Shown: positions 34,016 to 64,000 of the stretch, in pieces
Layout: each line of letters begins with the position of its first letter
Position numbering within the stretch: position 1 is the first letter of the stretch
Assembly (NCBI RefSeq): GCF_028583425.1
Contig: NC_072801.1
Span: forward strand, 63,503,766 to 63,567,765
DNA length: 64,000 nucleotides
DNA from: Eublepharis macularius
Lineage: Eukaryota > Chordata > Lepidosauria > Squamata > Eublepharidae
Reading direction: 5' to 3'
Made by a program: the position numbers and the translations under genes
The notes under the pieces: generated by a model
Databases searched by the model: none
The model's input: the letters and a program-made list of their open reading frames with translations, nothing else
What the model was told of the DNA's origin: nothing

Positions 34016-36018
34016 AAGGAAGGTTGTTGGAACCTTTCTGCTGCTCCCACAATAACCCTCCCCTTCCTCTGTCACTCCTTCCCCAAACCCCCTTGCCCAC
34101 AGCCTCTACACACATTCCTGTCCCAATCTGTCCCTTTCAGGAAGGAACTGTTTTCACCCCAGTTCTTTTTCTAGCTCAGCATCTTGAGCAGTTCTGGAGG
34201 AAGGATGGCAGCTCTTGCTGGGGGTGGATCGGTGGGAGGGTTGAGAGTTTTATTGAGATGTTATAGTTGGGAGGGGGATCCTGCTGCAATGGAGGGGGGC
34301 ATTTGGGTGCAGAAGTTTGGGGAGTAATGGCCACTAGTAACGGTGGAAAGGAAGGCAGTAGTAAAAGCTTGGTAAAGTCACTGGGGCAGTCACGGGGGTT
34401 ATATTTTTCCAAAAGGAATCTGGGCTTTAAAAAAAGAGAAATGAAGAAAAAGAAAATTTGAAGCACTGAACACAATTCGCAAGCATGGTTCAGCCAAGTG
34501 GACTAAAGAATGTAGACATGTGGAGGCACGGACTACTCCTGCAAGGTCTGAGGCCTGCAGTTTGTAAGAGATTGTGAAGAATGAGGATACTGAAGCTAAT
34601 ATATGTGTAAAAAAGGAGAAACGGTCTGGCGTAGAGAAAGGTGTGCGCTGGATTAAAGCCCCTTGCTTTTGCTTGGGTCTTTTTGCTCGGATTTGCAAGG
34701 ATGGCTTCTTAAATCTTTGGTACGCAACACTGCTGAGCTGATTTTGAACAAATGGGTTAGTTTTGAACCCAGACCTTCTGCAACTTGGGACAGGGCCTAC
34801 GGTGGTCACCATTCGCTTACATTTCAATGCGATCAAATACAATGGCTTATTGTCACTGTTTTCTTCCAAAATTCTGGTGCTCAGGATAAGGTAGATTTGC
34901 AAAGGGATACATTTTTTTGGCCTTTGCACACACACCCTCATGATCGGGTTGTACAATGAGGTTTATGATGCGGTTGCATCATGGAAATCGAGAATGCTAA
35001 ACCTGGCAGTGGTTATTTTGGAAACGAAAAGCTTGCCTTTTTAGCTCAGGGCTATGTTCTACAGTGAAACAAATATTTGCAGTTCTCGTCAGTTTTTTTA
35101 AGGGCAGGTAATTATTTTTCCCTGACTGCGTTTGCGAACCAGACAGCGCTACCGACATCCACCAGGGTGGGGGTGGGGAACCCATATTCTACGTTCTGCC
35201 AAAGGCTAGCCTAGGACCCAGAAGTGTCTGTAGCGACTAGCTGCGTTGCTTTTGCAAAGGCACACGCTGCCATCCGTTGCGTTGCATTGTCAAGGACAGA
35301 GAGTGGGAGAGAGCGACCACAGGTTTTCCCAAAAGGGACACTTCACAGCTTATTGGAATTATTTTATTCTTTGCAACAGAAATCTGCGTATTGCTTTGGC
35401 AAGGTTGGGGAGGGGAGGAAGAAATCGAGGGCTAGTGACGAATTACATTCAACAGTCCTTGGAACTAGAGGAATCCATAGATGACTTTTAAAGTAGGCGA
35501 ATAGGGGGGGGGCTTGGTGCTGACAGGTTCTTGCCTTTTGATATGCAAAAAAAAATCCATCTCTGCTTCCTGCATTTCCTTTAGCCAAGGGAGCTTAGGG
35601 GGCTGTATCCTTTTGGCCAACCATAAGAAAGGGGGAGAAACTGCTGAAGGGCCCTGGAATCTGAAACGAAGCTGTATCCTGCTGCCTCATCTTAAAAAAA
35701 AAGAATTTTATACAAAGAAAGATATCTATAGCATTTTTCATTTAAAAGAGAAACAGAGATTCATTGTCGCGGGCTTACAAAAGAGCAAGAATTAATATAT
35801 AGCGGGGCTTTGTTCTCCAGAGAGAGACAGCTGCATATTTCTAAAATATAGAGTCTAGATTTCTTTCCAAAGGAGGGGAAAAATACAGAAATAGCCATTT
35901 GCAAAGGAATCCGCTGCATTTTCATTTGCAAAGCAGACTCCTGACTCCACGGCTCCCTTGCCTGGCAGGAGAAGGCAATAGCTAGACTAGGTATTCCGCA
36001 GGTCTGAAGACATCCAAA

Positions 36019-56794
<20,776 letters not shown>

Positions 56795-57590
56795 AAGATG
56801 TCAAAGAATCTGCATTCTTTCCCCATCCTGAGCGAGTTTGAGGACAGCGACTGAGAACAATTTCTGTTTAGGAGGGAATAGTGGAAAGTGGTTTGGGGGG
56901 AGGGCTGGAAGGGAGAAAGGAGGTTGCTGGACCTCTCCTCTCTACCCCAGACATACAGCTTTCTCCTTTCCTCCCTATGTTGCCACTTCTCTCCCTGCTT
57001 TGGACGATGTCCACATTCCCTCCCCCTGTAAATACTCTTTCAATGTGCCAAACATGTTCACACACACACTTTTTCTGCTTTATCTGTTTATTTAACTTAT
57101 TTATTAACTCACTTCTCCTCCTCCCTTCCCTCAGTTTTGTATTTCCTTAGTGGCTGAGGAAGAAGGTAAGGGAGGGAGTGTGGTACCTCATCTCTTTCTT
57201 CCTTGCTTTGCCCCACCCTGTCTCCCCTCTCCACTCCTTTTCTAGGGAGGTGGGTATCACTTCTAGGTGCTGCCATTTAAATATATATATATATATATCT
57301 TTATAAAGAATGTTGTACAATAACATAACTGAAAACCAGCATAAGTGGTGTGTAGGAGAGATCCTACCATAAAAAGTGAACGTGAACAAGATCTTAAAGC
57401 AGATAAGTCCCCCAAAGGAAAAAAAACAACAGGTAAGAGACCTACAAACAGGCAGATGCTATGATGAAGAAACCAGCTTCATTCCCCAGTCAAAAACACT
57501 CTACAAGTAAAAAAGCCCCATTGATTTCAGTAGAAACTTTTCTGTTCAGGTACAAAATTGCAAAATAGCATGCTAGATCCTCGAATAAAA
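56795..57590 (+). other. SEZ6L2: SEZ6L2 3' UTR (end uncertain)
   Basis: The sequence after the stop is pyrimidine-rich, with an (AT)n run at 57281-57298. The first canonical AATAAA on the plus strand is at 57584-57589, about 790 bases after the stop. An earlier end near 57320 using a weaker signal is possible. Confidence 0.4.
57279..57299. repeat. (AT)n microsatellite in SEZ6L2 3' UTR
   Basis: About ten uninterrupted AT units lie in the presumed 3' UTR. Confidence 0.7.
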
Positions 57591-58630
57591 AGCCAACATT
57601 GTTAATTTAAGAGTAGAGCAGGGTTAGAATTCGCACAGCTGCTAGGGTTGACGATAGGCTAGGAGAAAAGATGTCCTGTCCCTTTCAATGAGGTTTAATG
57701 CATGAAATGGGCAGTGGAAGCTTTTCATGGCATTGAGGCAAACATCAACTGGTAAATAGCCTGTATTTTTTCTCCAGGCAGGTAGTAAACCTAGTAACTG
57801 CTATCTGAATATGCCATAAATAATCTGGATTTACAAAGTTCCCGCACAATAAATCTATTGTTATGTTGTCCTGCGTGAAAGAAGCTGGCATGCATAACTA
57901 TTAAGAGTTTTACAGAGATATTAAGATAGAATAACAGGAGCCAATCTCTGCTATAATGGATCACCATACTGTAGGGCTCCTGCAAAATTCTTTAAAAAAT
58001 ACAAGGCACCATAGTAGTACCTGTGCAGCCCAATGCCATTGCATTCAATAGGAGTTACTCCCACGTAAATGTGCATAGGATTGCAGCACTGCTTACCAAG
58101 GGCTTTCTGATTACACTCCTGTCACTCTTCCTCCTCTGACTTTCTGGTTCTCCTCCCATCTCTTCCAAAAGCAAGAAAATGTCAAGAAGTCCTTATACAA
58201 TGTAGGTATTGCAAAAAGAGAATTCACCCTCAACAGATAACCCCCGTCAGCAGGACCAGCCTGGCCCTTGGGCTACGGCGAGGTTTCTTGTCTTGAGCAG
58301 CAAATTATTGCTTGTTCATTTTCCTATGTTTTTACCAGTATTGGGGCGACAAATAGATTTTCTCTCTCGAGCACTGAGATGTCATAGGGTGCTCTCTGCC
58401 TTTAAATAAGAAAACACACCTTAGCATTCTAAAATAAGGCCCCTCTTAAAGAGCGCTGGGACCTGGCGGGCAAGATTCCTAAACAAATTCTTTCTGGTGG
58501 TCCCTAGAAATTAGGACCTATTCCACTGGGAAGGTCTTCTGCAGGTTGCCCTGCTCTTAAGCAGCTGCCATGAAGCTGCCATTGGAGAATTTTCCAATTA
58601 GCTTCCTAAGCATTTGATGTTGGTTCTGAG

Positions 58631-58877
58631 CAGGGCTTTTTTTCTGGGGAAAGAGGTGGTGGAACTCAGTGGGTTGCCCTCGGAGAAAATGGTCACATGG
58701 CCGGTGGCCCTGCCCCCTGATCTCCAGACAGAGGGGAGTTTAGATTGCCCTCAGTGGCGCCGAGGGCAATCTAAACTCTCTGTCTGGAGATCAGGGGGCA
58801 GGGCCACCGGCCATGTGACCATTTTCAAGAGGTTCCGGAACTCTGTTCCACCGCGTTCCAGCTGAAAAAAAGCCCTG
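58631..58877. mobile_element. hAT-type palindromic MITE, CAGGGCTTTTTTTC family, copy 2
   Basis: The 247-bp element starts 'cagggctttttttctgggga' and ends 'gctgaaaaaaagccctg'. It shares the 'gatctccagacagagggg' palindrome with the 47.4-kb copy but in the opposite outer orientation. The 8-bp direct repeat gttctgag flanks it exactly (58623-58630 and 58878-58885). Confidence 0.87.
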
Positions 58878-61106
58878 GTTCTGAGCAACCTGTAAGAAAT
58901 CCCTCCCCCCACCCCAGTCTTGTCAAAATGCAGGATTGAAACCTAATCCTGAACAAGCGTATCCATCAAAGAACGAAACGGAGGGGGCTGTTTTGTTATC
59001 AAGGATGTCCCTTTAATAATAAAACACGGAAAGCGATGATTAGGATATGCAGGCAAAATGGCTGAAGTGCAGGCATTAGGTAATTCTTTTTTGCCTTTTA
59101 AAAATCATAACTCATTGAAAGTCACTAATAATTTCACACAGGCTTTTAAGAACAAATGAGCCATTGACTTACTTATTTGTGACTCTTAAGGACAACCCCC
59201 CCACCACCTGTGTATTTCCCCATATATTTAGTAGGCTTACAAAAAGAAAAATTGGTGGCCTTGTGCTCTCCATTTCTCATAGTATTCTCATAGTATCCCT
59301 TTAATTTAAAAAAAATTCCTTATAGGACTTACGCTATTTTGTTTGGGAAATTACATTAATTTGGAGGCAGGTTTTCTTTTAAAGGGGATATCTCTGCCAT
59401 ATCCTGTTACCAGGAAAATAAATGTGCACTTAAGTATTTTATGGATTAAATAAAGAAGGGCATTTACTCTTTCAGGGTACGAATGCCGAAGGAGAGATTT
59501 CAATGACAACTCCATGTAAGCAGCAACATTAGAAGGCCTGTCCCTGTTACTTGGCATCCCCTTTAAGAACCTTTGGTAGGGCAGGGCCATTTTTCAAGGT
59601 TCTCCCATTTAAGCCCGTTTTGTTTTTTAAGTGGACTGTGGGACCCAATAGTGCCAAAAGAACCTATAAGAAATCAAGGGTTGAAAAAGACTTCCATTTC
59701 ATCCCTTTAATATAGCCTCCCCAAGCATATGAGAGACCCTGATGGGTGGGACTACTTTGAGGAAAAGAAATCATACAAGGGTCTCTTTCCCACCTCTCAT
59801 CACTTGCTGATGGTTGATCCGCCCCTTCCCCAAGGTTATTCTCTTGCATTTTGGAAAAAGGCAAAAAGGATTACTCTCCTCACCCCCGATGGACTGTTCT
59901 GTCTCCCTGTTAGTCCTATTCATGCTGGGGAAAGAGCTGGTGAGGGGTATTCCTGAGGGAGATGGAGTTTTCTGCGGGATGCTCCCCCTCGCAACCTCTC
60001 ATACCCCTAATTTTTCAGCCCTTGGGTATTTTTTTCTCTCATTTGCTTTTATTTTGGAGCAATAAATAAAACGCACCATTTCTAAAAGCTGTGGCATCTG
60101 TGTCTCTGTGCTGCAAAAGGAAAGTGTATGTGTATGTGTATGTGACTGTCAAAATTTATTTTACCCAAGAATCTTCCATTTCTAAACTGAGCAAGTCTTT
60201 TGTAGCTTCTCTCTGTTGAACTGGAAAGTGCTTTGGATAGAGAGGTCAGGATGAAAAAAACTCTCAAATGGCGTATCCTGGTCCTGGCCCTATAATCAGA
60301 TATTTTAATTTCACTTTCCTGCTAACTGCATAATACCTAATATACAGTAAAATCAAACAATAAAGCATTGTAAAACCACACCAAGTCAAAGACTGACAGC
60401 AGCAGCAGCAGCCAACCATAAACCAGTGAAACGGCTTTGGACTAATCAAGAAAGTGGCCTATCCTCAAGTGCCTTCTGAAATCTCACCTTAGCAGGACAA
60501 TGGAAAACATGGAAAAGGGATCAATGAGCATCTTAATTTTTGGCTAGGTGTGTCCTCGCAGGAAAAGATGCTGACAAAAGTTGGTAATTCAACTAAGTAT
60601 GCATGTCCATTAACTGTTCTCTATCTAGTTCCTACGATGTGTCCATCTTTGCAGGCTGAAGTGACTGTTCTTAGGACTTTGGGCTTATTCGTTGATTACA
60701 GAGGTCACCTGGAGAGGAGGTGGGGAGGGGCAGGGGATGGCAACCTTGCTATTTTATCATTGGGAAATAATTATAAGCAAATAAGCTAAACTGCAAGATT
60801 CCATCTTGCAACTAGGACAAATGCAGCTATTCACTATAGTGCAGCTGGAAACTGGCAGTGAAAAGAAAATGCAGAAGTTCATGTTAGCCTTGAGATCACA
60901 CCCTTTTATCTGGAAAATCTGCTCTTATCACCTAGACACGTGGGAATGTATGGTAGTGAATTAAGTGGTGAAGAAACGTGCCTTCTGCAGACAGCCAGAG
61001 GAATTCCATTTTTTAGGCCACATTACATGGGAAATCTGATTAGATTGACCAACGTTTAAAATATGGGGTGTGTGTGTATGATCTAATCTGTATTGGGGCT
61101 GCAGGG

Positions 61107-61312
61107 AGAGTTGCCAAACTCCAGATGGGGCGAGGAAATCTCCCAGAATTACAACTGATCTCTAGACTACAGAGATGAATTCCCACTAGAGTAAAGGACT
61201 TCTTTGAAGGGTGCACTCTGGCATTATACCCGTTGAGGTTACTCCCCAAACCCTGCTTTTCCTAGACTCCACCTCCCAAACCTGGAATTTCACAACTCAG
61301 AATTGGTAATCT
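61107..61312 (+). mobile_element. hAT-type MITE, TAGGGTTGCCA family
   Basis: It begins 'agagttgccaaactccagat', carries 'gaattacaactgatctctag' and ends 'tcagaattggtaatctta'. It is worn at both ends compared with the 31.3-kb copy. Confidence 0.6.
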
Positions 61313-61390
61313 TAAATTTAACCCTCCTCCCTATTTAATCACAACCTGAAGCTGCCATTAACCACTATAAGCGGGAAATAAAGGTGTATA

Positions 61391-61835
61391 CAGGGCTCAT
61401 TTCGAGGGGGAACATGCAGGAACGCAGTTCCAGCAGTTCCCCAAAGAGGTCACATGTCAGGTGGCCCCGCCCACCTGACTCAGCCATTTTGGACCTGTTT
61501 CAGCCTGGATTGGGGCCAAAATGGCCCGGATCGGGCCTCTGTCAGGTGGTGGATCACTCTCCCACTCAGCAGCAGCCCAATCCTGACCATTTGGGGTCCT
61601 TTTCCAGCCTTTTTTAGCCCCTTTTTTGCCATTTTGGGCCCAATTTCGGCCCTGAATGGCCAGGATTGGGTCCAAAACAGCCAGGATAGGTGATGTCAGG
61701 GGGTGTGTCATATGCAAATCAGTTATGCTAATGACACACTTGGTGATGTCAAGGGCCGTGGCATATGCTAATAAGTTATGCTAATAAGTTGTGCTAATGA
61801 GTTCCTCCAGCTCTTTTTCTACAAAATGACCTCTG
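61391..61835. mobile_element. Longer relative of the CAGGGCT hAT family (445 bp)
   Basis: It begins 'cagggctcatttcgaggggg' with 'gaacgcagttccagcagttc' and ends 'acaaaatgacctctg', inverted termini of each other. The flanks ggtgtata (61383-61390) and ggtgtaaa (61836-61843) match at 7 of 8 bases. The interior is not a palindrome: it has repeated 'caggattggg/ccaaaatgg' units and a 'taagttatgctaat' repeat near the right end. It encodes no transposase. Confidence 0.65.
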
Positions 61836-63727
61836 GGTGTAAATATATATATATACTTGTCTCTCGTACTACAGATATGAAAAAGCTGGGTGGGCATTTC
61901 TATTGGGGAAATGGTACAAAGGAAAGGGTTTAAAATGCCCCTCCTCCATCACTCTGGTTCTGATCCAAGGATATCACATACACTTGAAGCTCAACAGTTG
62001 CTTTTTGACAGGAGATCCAATAAAAGATCTCTCAAGTTTGGTCCTTTGTTTATACCAGACTTGTTTGAGGCATTTGAAAAAGAAGTGCTTGGAGTGAGTC
62101 AACAGCTTCCAAGGTTGAATTCTGGTGTCGAGTGACTTCTGTTCCTTGGGATAGCTTCAAATGCCAATGGTATTTTATGAGTATTCCTTTACCTTAAGAC
62201 CCACCAGGACATCACTGATCAGCAAGCAAGCGTTCAAGTTTCCAGGGATTTCCCCCCCTCAAATTGGATGACAAAAAGGGTGAGTTTAAGTATCTGAAGG
62301 AGTAGATACAGGCTCACACCTGAGGATTGTTCAATACTGATCAAGTTCCTCCTGAAAGTTTTGCTTGGAAGCAAGAATCTGGAAAACCAGGGCCCTCATT
62401 CACATAGGTTCCGTTTTGCTCAAACCCTAATCAATGGTTAACTGGAATACAGGAGACCTTTGTATAGATAAGGCCCCAAGTTCAAAATTCAGCCCTTACC
62501 ATTAAAATACTAATAGATGATGGGAAAGGAGATAGGTTGACCAATCAGTGTGGACAAAATTAAGCTAGCTGGACCAATGGTCTGACTTGGTATAAACCTT
62601 GCCACTGTTATACTGAATTTTAAGCCCACTTACCAAAGGACAAGTCCCAGGATTCTTTAGAAGAGTACATAAAATAGGTTAGGCCAACAGTACAGAAGAA
62701 CAATTTTCAGCAAGCAGTTTGGCATGTCAGAAGGCTCCATTGAAGTCCTAGGTATTTAACAAATCTCTCTCTTCCCTCCCTGGGCTATTTACATTGCTAA
62801 GGGTGCAAACCTATGTGCACCAGTGGGATTTACTTCTGGGTGGGCATGCACAGGGGTGGCCTCTTTAAATACAACATATATCTCCTTTAAACAGACTTTT
62901 TTATACTATTACACTAGTAATAATGATAGCCTTATTGTCGGGAATCTGTTTACTCCAGCGCATCTGCCAACCTTTTGAATCCTTTCCCATGGCAGCATCT
63001 TGTAAATTATGTGGAAGCTTGGATATCTCCCACTTCTGCCGAGCAATTAACAGTAGCGTTTTGTATTCCTTTTTAGCAGAAGCTTAAGCCTGCAAAATAT
63101 GGTAAAGCTTTCCCAGGAGGAGAACGGGAGGGGCTCAAGGGTTTGCCATGCTGAGTCATGTTTACTGTAATAACCTAAACACAAGCGCACTTTAATTTAT
63201 TCTTTCTGGGCTATTTATGTTCGCTTATTTACGACTATTGATGGCATAACGTACAAATACCAGATGGCCATTATCACAGAACTTTTCACTGCATGGGATT
63301 CCTGTCCGAATCCTGAGATCTGAATATCACTAAGATGCAGCTGGAGCGGAGGAAGTCATCCCTTCACATAGTTATGAAAAAAATCCCATGTTTCGTTTCT
63401 TTCATAAAGTGTGTGCGTGGAGAAGACTGAGCAGATTGCTAAATATAAGGTCCAGCAACCTGCTTTTCAACAGTCTATCTCAGCCAGATGCTTCCAGGAA
63501 CCGCACAAGCAACAAATTAAAGCAACACTCTTAAAAGAGTCTGATATTCAGAGGTACACTGCCTCTGAACATGGAGGTTCTGTTCACTTCTTGTGGCTTA
63601 AATAGGCCAAGCTTTCTCTCCAGAGGGGAAAAAATATCGATGGGAAGGAGTTTTAGAGAAGGGAGTTCTCTCTCTCATGCCTATACCGCAGGTTCCTCTT
63701 GTAAGCTGAATTCAATTTCAAAATGTG

Positions 63728-63925
63728 CTGAGAGTTGCCACCTCCAGGTTGGAACATTCCTGGAGATTTGGGGTGGGTGGGTGGAGCCTGGAGGGGGCGG
63801 GGTTTGGGGGTAGGGAGGGGCCTCAGCCGGGTATGATATAAAATCCACCCTCCAAAGCCGCCATTTTCTTTAGTGGAACTGTAGTCTGGAGAAAGTTTTA
63901 ATTCTAGGAGCTTTCCAGGCCACCC
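63728..63925 (-). mobile_element. hAT-type MITE, TAGGGTTGCCA family
   Basis: It begins 'gagagttgccacctccaggt', contains 'ccaccctccaaagccgccat' and fades near 'tttccaggccacccctcgag'. The right terminus is eroded. Confidence 0.55.
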
Positions 63926-64000
63926 CTCGAGATTGATGACTCTAATCTCTTCCCATCCCCTCCTCCCGCCTTGGCCCAGTCCTGCCTTCAGCCCTGGGCC

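Larger units (their letters stand above)
30058..36018. other. Divergent intergenic region between ASPHD1 and SEZ6L2
   Basis: About 6 kb separates the two start codons. It contains pyrimidine-rich sequence just upstream of ASPHD1 (30.2-30.7 kb), clusters of AGCAAC motifs (31.17-31.28 and 33.89-34.02 kb), hAT MITE copies, an L2-like LINE 3' end with part of its coding region, and a pair of inverted 110-bp segments. No further gene is recognised; 34.4-35.9 kb shows nothing I can identify. Confidence 0.55.
57600..64000. other. Gene-poor region downstream of SEZ6L2
   Basis: No exon of CDIPT, MVP or any other gene is recognised. The region contains a hAT palindrome at 58631-58877, a longer relative at 61391-61835, hAT MITE copies at about 61107-61312 and 63728-63925, and a (CAG)n-like run near 60400. 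A double AATAAA motif at about 60060-60070 could mark the end of an unseen transcript or be chance. Confidence 0.5.

Noticed and set aside
35200-36000. Additional coding exon upstream of SEZ6L2
   Set aside because: Short frames occur, but none matches SEZ6L2. The ATG at 36019 already gives a signal peptide of normal length.
60040-60080. AATAAATAAA as the SEZ6L2 polyadenylation site
   Set aside because: It lies 3.3 kb beyond the stop with a hAT element and unrelated AT-rich sequence between; an earlier AATAAA at 57584 is more economical.
61440-61700. Plus- and minus-strand open frames of about 80 codons with repeated Gly-Pro-Asp-style units
   Set aside because: They lie inside a non-coding hAT element with internal sequence repeats; frames are open on both strands because of composition.

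Overview
The window is nuclear DNA from a vertebrate, most likely a squamate reptile (lizard or gecko). Five protein-coding genes with ordinary GT-AG introns can be read exon by exon, and all match the gene set that sits together on human chromosome 16p11.2. The repeats point to a squamate: tRNA-derived SINEs whose bodies read 'gtgaccttgggccagtcac', a 5S-rRNA-derived SINE, CR1 and L2 LINE 3' ends, and many short palindromic DNA transposons. The genus cannot be fixed from the sequence alone.

Layout. 1077-6107 (-): KCTD13, 6 coding exons, 337 aa, with a probable non-coding first exon in the CpG-rich block near 7.1 kb. 10631-17599 (-): KIF22, 12 coding exons, 620 aa, with a non-coding first exon ending at 20045. 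20.05-20.6 kb: CpG-rich promoter, probably shared head-to-head with the next gene. 23833-25222 (+): PAGR1, 3 coding exons, 220 aa. 27073-30057 (-): ASPHD1, 3 exons, 326 aa. 36019-56794 (+): SEZ6L2, 18 exons, 955 aa. The last 7 kb (57.3-64 kb) holds no gene that I recognise.

The five genes are not one pathway. They are a conserved neighbourhood: a CUL3 ubiquitin-ligase adaptor (KCTD13), a chromosome-arm kinesin (KIF22), a histone-methyltransferase complex subunit (PAGR1), a membrane 2-oxoglutarate dioxygenase-like protein (ASPHD1) and a neuronal CUB/sushi receptor (SEZ6L2). ASPHD1 and SEZ6L2 are head-to-head, as in mammals. KCTD13 lies beside KIF22 rather than beside ASPHD1, and MAZ, PRRT2, MVP and CDIPT are absent from the interval, so the block is rearranged relative to human.

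The most interesting non-genic content is structural. There are several near-perfect palindromes inside introns. One is an inverted Penelope-like fragment with hammerhead-ribozyme-like cores (55.5-55.8 kb). A hAT-type palindromic family is confirmed by two exact 8-bp target duplications (47.4 and 58.6 kb). A 630-bp fold-back element has a 15-bp target duplication (3.97-4.60 kb). Clusters of RFX-type half-sites lie between ASPHD1 and SEZ6L2. KIF22 appears to use one GC-AG intron.
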